Below, piece by piece: positions 44,802-56,038 of a DNA stretch of 64,000 nucleotides. This DNA comes from Prinsepia uniflora. Lineage: Eukaryota; Streptophyta; Magnoliopsida; Rosales; Rosaceae. The stretch spans positions 70,244,136 to 70,308,135 of the forward strand of contig CM064867.1 of assembly GCA_032719365.1 (NCBI GenBank). Reading direction: 5' to 3'. Under the pieces are notes generated by a model. The model was given only the letters and a program-made list of their open reading frames with translations. It did not search any database and had not been told where the DNA came from. The stretch's first letter is position 1, and every line of letters begins with the position of its first letter. A program made the position numbers and the translations under genes.

Positions 44802-47800
44802 TTAAATTGGTTCTAAGTCCCCGAGATCAATAAAAATTTCATCAATCGCAATTGGTGAGACAGCGTCGTTTGTTCCTACTCCATCCACGTTTAGGGAAAA
44901 TGCCGAAGAATCCTCCTGGAAAACAATATGCTGGTCATCATCAGTTTCCCCATTTGCTTCATGGTCTCGGTCATCCAAAACCCAAATATTTCTTTGATTT
45001 ACCATTTCAGCTACTCTCCAACCAGCGCCGACTTTTGGATCATCCACATAAAATACTTGTTTTGGTGTACTAGCCAAGATGTAAGGATCACTCTCATACC
45101 ACCGGGTGTTTGTGTTAACAGATACGCATAAGTTATCTCGAATGACTCTGCCTGGAATACTTGGGTTCGTATCAAACCAATGACACTTGAACAAAATGAC
45201 TTCCTTACGCTCTGTGTATAACACCTGTACCACACTTAATAATTTTCCGAAGAACCCCGTATCAGCATTTTCCCCTTCCCCGGGCACGAACACTCCGCTA
45301 TTTTAAGTAGACAACTTGTTATCTCGGTCAGTGCACACGAACTTTACTCTGTTAATGTGACAGGCAGTGTATGTTTCTCCTCGTACTGGACCAATGGCAA
45401 GCTGCATTAATTCTTTATTGAAGTCTAGTGAGTTGTCATCTCTCAATTGAGCCATCTGATAAGATACATATCATGAATTAAATGGGTTAACTTAAAAAAA
45501 AAAAGAAGAAATTATGCAAACAAAATAATTGACTTACATGTTGAGCAAACCAACTTGGAAACAGTTGTTGGTCCATTTCTTCCCAATTCGAGGGATATTG
45601 GGACTTCATCAGTGCCTCGTGCTTCTCGTGGAATGGCCAAACTTCATCACAGTTGTTTAATATGAACTAATGAGCCACCTTCATTTCGTTATTAGTGAAT
45701 GGCTGCAAAATTGGACCAATTCCGAATGGTCGTGCTGGTTGGGAAAATACGGATAGCTTCTCTACGCGTTCACCACCATCGTCATTCCGCAGGGTCCTAT
45801 TGAATGAAGTTTCAACATTTCGAAGGTACATTGAATAAAATGTGAGTGACTCATTTGCAATATATGCTTCCGCTATAGAGCCTTCAGGACGTGTCTTATT
45901 GCGGACATATCAATTGTACCGACCTAGCATTCTGTAAGAAAATAGAATACTCATCTCACATTCATTAAAAGGATAGTAAAGAGTTAACATGATGTAATTT
46001 ACCTCTCAATTGGGTACATCCAACGATAATGAACCGGACCAGCTAGTTTTGCCTCATCTGGCAGATGAATTAGTAGGTGCACCATTATATCAAAAAATGT
46101 TGGTGGATATATTTGCTCTAATCGACACATAAGGTTGACAATGTCCTCATTCATTGCAGCCACATCCATCTTTCGCAATGTTCGTGCACATAATTGTTGG
46201 AAGAATCGAGACAAATAAACTATTGTCTTAACTACATCATGCTGTAAGTATGGCCGAACACCAATCAAAATGAGCCGTTGTAGCAAAACATGATAGTCAT
46301 GGCTCTTCAAACCAGACAATGTGTTGTTGTCAATGCCTACGTTACAAGAAATGTTTCCAGCGTACCCATTAGGGAAATTTTACTGTCTGAAACCACTACA
46401 ATAATTTTTTCTTATTCTCTGGCGTAAATGTATAAGTTGGATGACCTAGTATATATTTCCCGTTGACGAGCTTTGGCCATAAGTTACGCCGAATCCCCAT
46501 TTGTTGCATAGCAAGTCTAGTTTTTTTTTTTGTGTCTTTTGACTTACCTTCAATGGGCAAAGTTGTTCCCATAATGCTCTCTGCAACATTCTTCTCGATG
46601 TGCATGGGATCCGCAATGTGTCTAATTCTCAATTTCGACCAATAGGGCAAACAGAAGAATATACTCTTCTTCGTCCAATTTTCTTGTTCCATTGATTTCG
46701 GACCACGTGTGACGAACTCCTGGATATTTTTTAATTTGGAAAATATCTCATCACCAGACCATTCCCTTGGTCGTGCCCATCTCTCTGTTTGGCCATCAAA
46801 TTTTTCAGCCTCATTACGCCACCGGTGATCCCAAGGTAGCCATCTTCGGTGACCCAAATAACATACCTTTGATGCATGCCAAAAGGAGGTTGTGTCTGGT
46901 CCACATATTGGGCATGCAAGATAACCCGTAGTGCTCCATCCTGACAACATACCATAAGCAGGAAAATCATTAATTGTCCAAATTACAGCTACTCGCAAAG
47001 TGAACATTTCTCCACTGTACTTGTCGTATTTTCGGACCCCGTTTTTCCACAAATCCAAAAGCTCGTCAATCAAAGGCCGCAAATAAATATCAATGGAATT
47101 ACTTGGTGATTTGGGACCCGGGATCAAAGTACTGGGAATTGTGATTTTTTTTTCATACATCTCTAAGGGGGCAAGTTATACGGGACCATAACCACCGACC
47201 AAGTGCTATATGGCTTCGCAAAACCCCCAATAGGATTGAAACCGCCAGTAGCAAGTACTAACCTGACATTTCTTGGCTCTGTGGAAAAATCAGGATACCT
47301 TATATCAAAATCCTTCCAAGCCTCTCCATCAGCCGGATGCATAAGAATATCATTATCAATGCATTCATCCTTGTGCCACCTCATATCACGGGCTGTGTGG
47401 GTTGACATGTAGAATCGTTGTAATCTTGGCTTTAGTGGAAAATATCGTAACACCTTATTTGGAATCTTGTTCTTTAGATACCTAGGTTCATTGCACACAG
47501 GATATTTGTCAAGCTTCTCAAATTCACCATAAAACAATGCGCAATTGTTCTTGCATGCATGGATCTTGACATACCCTAAACCGAGACCCTTCAATAACTT
47601 CTTCGAGCTATAATGATCTTTAGGTAGACAATTATCTTTAGGGAGCATTCTGATGATAATGTCCATCATATGATCAAAATGCTTGTTTTTTTGATTATAC
47701 TCAACTTTCAGGTGCATCAACTCCACAACTGCACCTAGAACTGAGAATGTTTTACAACCGGGGTATAATTCACGCTGAGTTTCTTTCAATAATCTCTCAT

Positions 47801-48187
47801 AATGTTGATCCGACTCTTCAGGTTGAAGCCTGGGAGCCTGATCATCCATATCACTTGATGCATGAGGAAAAACATCAGTTAATATATCAAGGACTTGGTC
47901 ATCATCAAAACGCCCATCCAAAGAACTTTGATCCCCACAGGTCCTAGGATATGAAGATGTCGATGCTGAAAATATAGTTTTGCCATGATGAATCCAATTA
48001 GTATAGTTGTGTACTATCCCGTTCCATGCCAGGTGATTTTTTACCTCTTCCAACTCCCCCCCAATTACAATTGTTACATTTCCGACACGGACACTTGATA
48101 CGTCTAGTTTCACTGCAGTGACTCCGTACAAAAGCAATAAAACTGTCGATCCCTTCCATTGTTCAATTGCATCCACCCTCTATCCAT
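44802..48187 (-). pseudogene. CACTA transposase TNP2, damaged
   Basis: From ATG at 48187 (MDRGWMQLN): a transposase-associated Cys motif (IKCPCRKCNNCNW, shifted at a G7 run near 48058) and NHLAWNGIVHNYTNWIHHGK; then the Transposase_21/TNP2 core 47960-46396 (HACKNNCALFYGEF, PRNVRLVLATGGFNPIGG, NDFPAYGMLSGWSTTGYLACPICG, ADPMHIEKNVAESIMGT); then LSGLKSHDYHVLLQ and FFDIMVHLLIHLPDEAK (46320-46003); then DUF4216 (45293-44802, ILFKCHWFDTNP, KQVFYVDDP). Introns 46002-45932 and 45537-45456 have GT..AG ends. In-frame stops at 47165 (Trp expected), near 45913, 45668 and 45304, and shifts near 47150 (A9 run) and 46396, block the product. The protein would cut the CACTA ends. Confidence 0.9.
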
Positions 48188-49479
48188 TCTCTCTGTTTTC
48201 AAAAATAACTTTACTCTGTAATTAAAACAAGTAAATATCAAAAGTCATTTGTCTCCTTATACCTTTGGTGATTTGGCCCTATCCCATTCGAGAGTGCACG
48301 TTATGTGTTTAGTAGTTTGCAGTCTACGAGCTTAAGTTTCAATCGAGGGAAATTTTGACAGCATCCCTCTATAGTTCCCCAAATGCACAACATAGATACT
48401 ATAAGTAAATATCTAGTATACATTTGAAGAACATTAAGGTGATACAACTGAATTTCCAACGATCGAGACCTAGCCTCGTAGACTGCAAACTACATAACAC
48501 ATAGTTGTGCACCCTCAAACTGTCCCAATAAATGGACAATTCAAGAGTCAGCCAGTCGCACAGTCATGCATTAAGCATCCACATGCGCATCCAACTGACT
48601 CTCAAACGGGTCTAAGGTTTTTCATTCAATTTCATTATATGAAGCTACTCAACCCGATTAAAGTCGCATAAACGATTATGAAATATCAACATATTTCACT
48701 CCTTCAAAACTACATAAATAACTAATGATAAATTCACAAATAAAAATATATATTAATGCGCATATCACACATATCATGGGCTTTACAATTTTCTAATTTC
48801 CTAATATATTTTCTATTTTTTATTATCCCAAAATATTTTCTAATTTTGTAACATATTTTCTAGTTAATTTTCTAATATCTTAAAAAAATTACTAATTAAT
48901 TTCTTAACATATTATCTATATAATTTTCTACAAAAAGTTCTAATTCATTTCCTAATTTCTAAAAAAGTTTTCTAATTAATTCCCTAATTTCAAATTTTCC
49001 TCATAGATCACATAACATAAGAATTTATACATGATTAACCCAACCTTTATACAACTTCTACACATTCTTCCCAAATTATACACAATTTCCTATCAAAATT
49101 ATATCTCCAAATTGTTTACCAAAATTAAATTCATATGGAAAAACACATACCTTTTTATAAGTGTCCCTCCAAATCAATCACAAGTTTCCTATAACACAAG
49201 AAATAATTAGTTTACAATCAAAAGTAAAAATTCAAAACTAAAAAATTAAATTTTTTAATATCAAAACTAAAAATTGGTTTTCATATTTTCATGCCTCATG
49301 ATGAAGTTTGATGTTTGAATAAGAAATATGGAGAGAGAATTTAAAAAAGGCAAAAATTATGATGAGATGATGGTGAGAGAGGGAGAGAACGCGCAAGTAT
49401 CAATCAGGAAGATGAATATATTAACTATGGGAAGAAAGAAGAAGAGGGGCGAATGGTTGGGTATAATTGATTTTACTCT
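48188..49479. other. CACTA 5' region, AT-rich, no gene
   Basis: This is the upstream region of TNP2 on the minus strand. Between 48780 and 49000 there are many cctaattttct-like degenerate repeats. The 64-residue + frame at 49328-49522 has no recognised domain. Confidence 0.4.
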
Positions 49480-49825
49480 TGCCCTACGCAAATTTGGTTG
49501 GGCAAACTTAAAAATATCGTAGGGTAGAATCTGGTCAACACTTACAATTCACCCTACAAAATTATTTTATTTTGGCCCTGCGGGAAAAAGACTAAGCTTT
49601 ATTTAAGGCGCCATAAGCCTTATTTTTTGGTGCCAACGTTTTTTCGTTTCCCGCCAGATATTTGCCCAACGAAAAAACAGTTACCCTACCATTTTCTTAT
49701 CGTAGGGCCTAATTTGATAATGTCGTCCTACACTTTCCATTTTACGTCGGCTAAGCCACCATGAGGGGATGAAAAAAATTTCGTAGGGCCAAATCTGGTA
49801 GGGTAACCCTAAATTTCTTGTAGTG
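49480..49825. repeat. Subterminal repeats, right CACTA end
   Basis: Copies of gccctacg, ttgggcaaac, cgtagggtag, gcccaacg, accctacc and cgtagggcc lie within 350 bp of the terminus, mirroring the left end. Confidence 0.75.
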
Positions 49826-49970
49826 ATAGGTGTCATGTATGCGTGACGTGTGTGGGTGCATGTATGCCAGCACATATGAGTATCATGTATGCCGGACGTG
49901 TATGCTTACTATGTTTATGATGATTAGAAAGAGTTTCTTATTTGAAATGTTACATGGTTGTATTCAGGTG

Positions 49971-50345
49971 TGGCCTGATGTGTGGCTCAGGCTGTGCAAA
50001 GAAGGGTGGATGGTAGACCTGAGTACCGATCAGGCCCACCAGCCGAATGTCGATAATGTCGGGGAATAGTTTGATGTAATGGGTCCTGCTAACCAATTAG
50101 GCGCGGTGATAATGTCGATCAATAATCTAGTCGAGCGATAATTCCTGGTTCTATTTAGGTATGGCCTGATGTGTGGCTCCGTGCGAACAAAGAAGGGTGG
50201 ATGGTAGACCCGAGTATTGAACAGGCCCACCAGTCAGATGTTAATAATGTCGGGGAATAGGTTGATATAGTGGGTCTTGCCAACCGATTAGGCGCTGTTT
50301 TAATGTCGATCAATAATCGAGTCAAGCGACAATTCCTGATAACAA
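49971..50345 (+). repeat. Direct tandem duplication, 191-bp period
   Basis: The sequence from tggcctgatgtgtggctc (49971) through gtcgagcgataattcctg is repeated from 50162 with scattered substitutions. It lies in the interior of the minus-strand gypsy element. Confidence 0.88.
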
Positions 50346-51857
50346 AAATTAATTTTCTGATCCGTAAATTCGTAGAATGCAAAGTTCATTTTTGTGGCAC
50401 AAATAAGGAGAAGTAATTGGTGTAAATAGTGGCAGAAATAAACATGCTCAATGTGTGTGTACTATGCATAGAGTATGAATCTAAGCATGGAAAGATTGTA
50501 GCCTAATATGTTTTTTTTTGTGAGCCCAATTCTGTAAAGGTTTGAGCCCAATGTATTGTTGTTTTAAGTCCAAATATGTTTTGGGTTGTGTATTTTTTGG
50601 CAGCCTAACTTTGTTTTGTGTGTGTGTTTTTTATTTGGTTGTTTTTAGCCCAAAACAATTTACCCCAATGAGAAAACCTAATGGCACAAATGAAAATAAG
50701 GGGACGAAGTACTTATCTTCCTTGATGGTTCCTTCGACAGATAATAGGCAACCGCGAAGGAGGACGGTGGAGAAGATGGACCATCGTTCTTGCTGCTCAG
50801 ATAGCAGCGTCCTCCATGGGGCTGTAGTTCCATGCCACTCTGATCGCGACGGTGTGGGCAATGTCGTCGGAGAATGACCAGCCGACGTCGACCTGGAGGT
50901 GGGAGCAGGATAGCACGGTGGTTGTGTGACATCGACTGTAGTGCAGATCGCAGACGAGGGACTAGGTGGTCGTTCATGGTAGCCCAGGGAGCCCCTCATA
51001 GTTTTTTAGTCGTGGGTGTCGAGCGATGGGTCACCGTTCTCCCTGCCCATATGGTTGTATGATTCCCTAGCGGTGTCATCATTGGCTCCAACAAGGGGCC
51101 TGGCAGCCTTCATGAATGTGGCAAGGGGGGACACCGAAGATGAGGGAGGGTGAGAGGATGAGGAGGCAGAGGTCGTGAGGTTGGAGGATGTCCAACCCAT
51201 GGTTCCCGTGGAGTGGGGGTTGTGCATCGAAGGAGCCGTGAGCAGGTTGTCGCTGGTCGGCATGATGCTCAGGCCATTTTTTTTTGCAGGTGATGCGTGG
51301 TGAGTTGAACCGTGAAAGTGGCGTGTACTAAATGACAACCGGTGATGTTGACTTCAAGTCTGAATGGAACCCGACACGATGGTCGGGTGTCGGCGTGGCA
51401 CATCGCTGTTCCTTTCAAAGGTTATGTAGATCCTTGCCTCCTCGCCGTGATTATCGTAGGTGGTGACATCATCATCGATTGAAGGGCGACTGAGATGTTT
51501 TCCTTTTCCATTTTGTTTCTTTCTCTCGGGGCTGGATGCAGCTCAAAGGAAATTGTTTTTTTTTATGGTTGCTATAGCATCTCTAGTTTTTCCTTTTTTT
51601 TTTTTTTTGTGTTTTTAGATGCTTCTTTGATGGAGGCCCCGCAACACCATAGTTTGGATGTAGGCGCAACAACCAAATTGTTCAGATCGCTGGTGAGGAA
51701 GGAGGACACCAGATGTAGGGGGTTCGACCGTGATGCTTGGGTTTAGCAGGTGGGTGTTGCAGCAGAGCGTACTTGTCGGCGGGGGAGACGACCTGGCGGG
51801 GTTTTTTTGGCCATATAGAGGAATAAATGGTTTTCTGGGTTAATCTGGCAGTGAGAA
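50346..51857. other. Gypsy interior, no recognisable gene
   Basis: GC content rises between 50700 and 51460, and long overlapping frames exist on both strands (50631-50999 minus, 51006-51338 minus). Their sequence is low-complexity Ser/Pro/Arg-rich and I recognise no family. It could be captured or heavily decayed gag DNA. Confidence 0.35.
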
Positions 51858-52109
51858 TGACAGGACCCAACCCGAAAAATCCCACAGATAGCCTATTTAG
51901 GTCCTTCTCCCCTCTGACAGATAACTTAATTTTGGCCTGCTACTTGTCTACAAACTCAGGCTCTCGCGACCTTCATAACTGTTTTCCCGGAATTCTCAAA
52001 TAAGGTTCATAGGAAAAGGTCAACATTTTGACTTTTCTCCAAGGATAAAATCATCATTTTTTCTCAATTCTTTCAAATTTACTTTTCCTCAATGGTCCGA
52101 GTTATTACA
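51858..52109 (-). mobile_element. Miniature LTR, 252 bp, with both ends
   Basis: The + strand starts TGACAGGACCC and ends GAGTTATTACA, so on the minus strand it begins TGTAATAACTCGG and ends GGGTCCTGTCA like the large solo LTRs. Only U3-like (aaggtcaacattttgac, tacttgtctacaaactc) and terminal U5-like parts remain; about 2.5 kb of LTR middle is absent. The flanks are GAGAA (51853-51857) and TAGAA (52110-52114), four of five. It sits in the leader of the minus-strand gypsy element. Confidence 0.65.
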
Positions 52110-52203
52110 TAGAAGATCTAAATTTTTTCTCGATGTTCTTGGGTGGCTATGAGGTTTTAGCAGGTAGGAAAGTTGAAAAGAACCGACATAACTTTTTGTA
52201 TCG

Positions 52204-52221
52204 TTTTCCACATACGGCGCC
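52204..52221 (-). other. Primer-binding site of the minus-strand gypsy element
   Basis: On the minus strand TGGCGCCGTATGTGG begins a few bases after the LTR end at 52228. The TGGCGCCG start is typical for plant gypsy elements of the Tat/Athila kind. The tRNA is not assigned. Confidence 0.6.
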
Positions 52222-52227
52222 AAATTT

Positions 52228-52601
52228 TTGGTGCATAAAATGTACCAACGAGATTGTAAAAGCACGCAGGCACACCAAAATACAAGAACATACGTAGTTC
52301 ACCCAAATCGGGCTACGACCACAGTGTTACTTCACCCGCATTAATAATATAATGTTTTGTACATATACATGAGGCTATGAGTCTTTGACAGATGATAGTG
52401 TTTGTATAGTGGATAGATGGAGAGAGTCCCCTTGATTAAGGGAGGCTCTCTATTTATAGGGGTTGTCTAGGGTTATGTCATAGTTGTGGTATTTAGGCAT
52501 GAGCTTGTTGGACCCTGAAGATGGGCCTTGAAGATAAGCTTGATGTATTCTCTCGAGTCTTCTTGAACGGGTCTATTTCTTGGTCAGATGCAACGACGAC
52601 A
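52228..52601 (-). repeat. 5' LTR of the minus-strand gypsy element
   Basis: It matches 36010-36376 in the same orientation, with TATA (minus) at about 52459-52449. The minus-strand start is TGTCGTCG at 52601. It carries a small internal duplication of gggccttgaagat near 52521-52540 relative to the other copy. Confidence 0.8.
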
Positions 52602-53671
52602 CAAAATAATAATTAATAATTAAAATTAATATAAAATTTAATAACACTCACAATAATTTTCCAATTTTTATTGTTATTGACCAAGCCATAGTAAAAAAAT
52701 ATACAGATAGTTGAATTGAGGTTAATATTATTTGAACATTGAAACAAGATAAATTTAAATTAATTCAAAAAGTGATTAAAAAAGTCATGAGTAAACCGTC
52801 TTTTTGTATACACAAGAATTGAAGATTTGTTTGCACATACGAAAAGGATAGAGAACTAAGAAAATCAGTTGGCGTACTGACAATCAAGAATCATCCAATA
52901 CACGATGCTGATATTTCATGAACTTATGTTTTGTTGTCTTCCCCACGTTTCACCTATATAGACGAGCCAATCTCATAGCCACATGAATTGTAGTGTGTGT
53001 GATTATAAATAAAAATATAGGTAATATTGTACAAAATGTGTTGATATATTTTTATTTTAAGATATCGATATTAAAATAGAAAAAAGAAATATTCACGATA
53101 TTTTTATTAACATATCTGTATTTAAGAGTCTTGACATAAAATTAGAGGAAGAAAAAAATTTCTCCCCCTAATTTTCATGATATAGGTATTAGTTAAGGAT
53201 GGCTAGTTTTGTCATGATGTATAATTTGCATGAACTTTATGCGGGTCAACATACAAAATTAAAATTTTGGGTTATTTTTGGGTCAGCACATTATAACATG
53301 TTTAATAAACGGTTGGATTTCAAGTCAACCTATTATTGCATATCCTGATCTATTAACTCGTTTAATAAACATGTAGATTTTAGGTCAGCCTGTTAATAGT
53401 TTAATACGTATAATGACATTTATATTAACTTCTTTAATAAATGTAACAATCACTAACATATTATCTACTAATTTACCTACATATATACCTATTAAATCTT
53501 ATAATTTAAAGAGATTAAACACGTTAAATATGTTAAATATGTCATTGATTAATTGGGCTTCGAACATGATATGTTTATTAGATGGGTTATACTGGTTACT
53601 TGGCTCATAAGAGACCGGATTCGGGTTGAATATTCTTGACATGATTATTAAATGGATCGAGTTCGGGTTGG
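52602..53671. other. AT-rich DNA with TTTAATAAAC repeats
   Basis: No gene is visible. Between 53290 and 53600, gtttaataaac and gtttattaga words recur near gggtcag and ggttggatttcaagtcaacc, resembling an old dispersed repeat that I cannot classify. Confidence 0.4.
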
Positions 53672-54422
53672 GCATGTAGCAACTCATCTTAGAAATTAGG
53701 GCAATTTCATCAATTGAATTGGAAAATGGCATACATACCCTTGTTCTTATTAAGGGTCCAAAAATCAATTTTAATTTCGGGAACTTCTCGGAAGTTCCTA
53801 TTAGATTGATGAGTGCATCTCGAACCCATGAGTTCGTAGACAGATGACATTCGTAAAATAGAGATTGTATGGAAAAATTACAGGTCAAAATGCTCAAGGG
53901 AATTTTGGTAAATTTGGAAGCCATAGGCATTTCAGTCATCTTTCCATCACATATTTGGGGTGAGTCAGCATAGTGTTACTTATTGGGTCATGTGGTAACA
54001 AATATCACCAAGATTAATGAAGAGGGTGACATGACTAGTCCCTAAATTCTGTGAAAACTAGACTGGTCCTGCTTCCATCTGAAAACTCTAGTCAGACATG
54101 AGATTTTCCTACCTTCATTCTTATTCTCATTTGTCATTCGTAAAACAGAGATTGTATGGAAAAATTACAGGTTAAAACGCTCATGGGAATTTTGCTAAAT
54201 TTGGAAGCTAGAGGCATTTCAGTCATCTTTCCATCACATATTTGGGGTGAGTCAACATAGTCTTACTTATTGGGTCATGTGGTGACAAATATCAACAAGA
54301 TTAATGAAGAGGGTGACATGACTAGTCCCTAAATTCTGTGAAAACTAGACCGGTCCTGCTTCCATCTGAAAACTCTAGTCAGACAAGGGATTTTCCTACC
54401 TTCATTCTTATTCTCATTTGTC
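53672..54422 (+). mobile_element. Decayed LTR start with a 287-bp tandem duplication
   Basis: The sequence tgtagcaactcatc near 53672 and the words gagttcgtagacagatgac (53831) and aattttggtaaatttgg (53903) match the 5' part of the superfamily LTRs in degraded form. Segment 53849-54135 is repeated exactly once as 54136-54422 with few differences, so the duplication is much younger than the LTR decay. The repeated unit ends with tggtcctgcttccatctg, resembling an inverted LTR 3' end. Confidence 0.6.
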
Positions 54423-54501
54423 ACGTAACCCAACAGAATCCACTTCCTGCGGGGCACCGCGCACATCCAACTCACTTGTCTCGCTAAAAGATGGACATTG
54501 T

Positions 54502-54591
54502 TTACTAATACACTTTAAAACTTTATTGTTTATCTAATACACTTTTCGAACTTTATTGTTTATCTAATACACTTTTCGAACTTTATTGTTT
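54502..54591 (+). repeat. Three tandem copies of a 30-bp unit
   Basis: The unit is actttattgtttatctaata plus cacttttcga. The first copy is diverged and the other two are nearly identical. Confidence 0.9.
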
Positions 54592-55089
54592 CTCAATCTT
54601 CATTTACCAATAATCCTCTATTATAAATTCGCTAATACCCCAAATAGAATCAAATACAATAACCCTTACTTATTTCTAATTCGCAAAAAATATCGTTAAA
54701 GACCCCAAACAAGCTTATGTTAATATTTCTTGGTTTCCAAGATTAAAACTTACATTTAATAAAACATAAAATAATCTATTTTCACACCTTGCATAAGTAA
54801 TCATTTAGCCAATTTCTATAATGTACCTCATTAATCATAGTCTACCCTTATAAAATTTTGTACTTATTCAACACAATTACTATGTCAATCTTTGACCTAT
54901 TCATATTCAAATTACCCTCTTGATCATTTTAATTATTCATAAGTTTAAACACATAACACTTCCTATAAACACATGATCTAATTAATAATCGCTTTTTATT
55001 CACATAACTTTTCATTTTAGAGTCATCACATACATATACTATCATTAAGTTATCAATACCTCAAGTTGTAGTATTAATTTTTGATTTAA
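54592..55089. other. AT-rich DNA, nothing recognised
   Basis: There is no open frame, repeat or element end that I can support. Confidence 0.4.
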
Positions 55090-56038
55090 ATATAACATTT
55101 TATGTTAACATCCAAAACTATACCCAAACAACATCCAAATACCTTGAAATTTGGCTCATTAAATACAGAATTAAATAAAAAATACTTTTGTATTGACCGA
55201 ACAACAAAATTCCATCGCAAGTGCCAGGGAAGCTCTCTGCGCATGGTGGCCACTTGCCTACATCAGGGTCATCATCCTCCTCTAGTCGGGTTTGTAACTG
55301 GGGTTGTTCGACCCGGCGACTTGACCCAATTCAATATACCTTATTTCCCGACAAATTTTACATTCCAATACTCTATTTTCATCGTCTTAAGCCCAGAAAG
55401 AGTTCTACAAGTTCAAAATAAGGAAAGATTTACCTCAATTCATGGTTCAAACTTCCCAAGTTCGGGAAAAATACCCATTCATATTCTAAGCTTACCCATA
55501 TCCATAACTTCTACCTTTTGTCCCAAATGGATCGTAGGGACTTCACCAACCCTTAGAAACCCTTATTAGAAACTAAGAAACCTCACAACAACCTAAAGGA
55601 CCATGGCTAAAATTGTTGGGTTCTCAAGTTGGTTCTCGGGTATGGTTTCCATCTCCTTCTCCAGCTCCCCCCCCTTCCTTTCTTTCTTTTCTTTCCTTCT
55701 TTCCCTCACCTTCTTCCTAGCTTGCTTCTCCTCTCTTCCTGGTTTCATCCTTTTCTTTCTTTTCTTCTTTGTTTGGCTATCCACCACCGAACACACACCA
55801 CACCACCCATCATATATATATATATATATACAATAATTAAGTCGGTGGAAGAAGTGTGTGGAGGGAAGATAAAGAAAACTATAGAAAATTATATAATACA
55901 CTAGGTCCTATGTAAAATTACCAAAATACCCCTATGTCCAAAAGTACCAAATTGCCCTTAGGCATTCTTGGCCCGTAACGAACCTATTCGACCTCTGTTT
56001 TAGACATACTGCCTATCTATGGATTCAGAATTTTGAGA

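Larger units (their letters stand above)
37120..49825 (-). mobile_element. CACTA (En/Spm) DNA transposon, 12.7 kb
   Basis: The ends are CACTACAAAATGATTC (37120) and, reversed from 49825, CACTACAAGAAATTTA. The exact 3-bp duplication ATA flanks it (37117-37119, 49826-49828). Both termini are dense in short GTAGGGYAA / TTGGGCAA words in both orientations, the usual subterminal binding sites of this superfamily. Two genes are read on the minus strand: a TNP2-type transposase (48187-44802) near one end and a Ptta/En/Spm-type (TNPA-like) gene (39305-37739) near the other, with three tandem arrays between. The ends look mobile, but TNP2 is damaged, so movement would need another copy. Confidence 0.93.
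36010..52601 (-). mobile_element. Gypsy retrotransposon remnant hosting a CACTA element
   Basis: LTRs of about 370 bp at 52228-52601 (5') and 36010-36376 (3') lie in the same inverted orientation. Each carries a minus-strand TATAAATAGGGAG-type TATA box. The minus strand just after the 5' LTR reads TTGGCGCCGTATGTGG, a primer-site type typical of Tat/Athila-related plant gypsy elements. Before the 3' LTR lies cttgggggact, a polypurine tract. Without the nested insertions the interior is about 3 kb and has no recognisable gag or pol, so it is non-autonomous or heavily decayed. No target-site duplication was found. It hosts the CACTA element and the miniature LTR. Confidence 0.7.

Noticed and set aside
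37739..49825. A captured host gene inside the CACTA element
   Set aside because: All recognisable coding matches TNP2, DUF4216 or the Ptta/En/Spm family, which are the element's own genes.
50631..51338. Overlapping long frames on both strands as host genes
   Set aside because: Ser/Pro/Arg-rich composition with no family match, inside the interior of a gypsy element and open on both strands.
55102..55569. 155-residue open frame as a gene
   Set aside because: No known domain, and it lies in DNA that reads as an inverted LTR fragment interrupted by element B.
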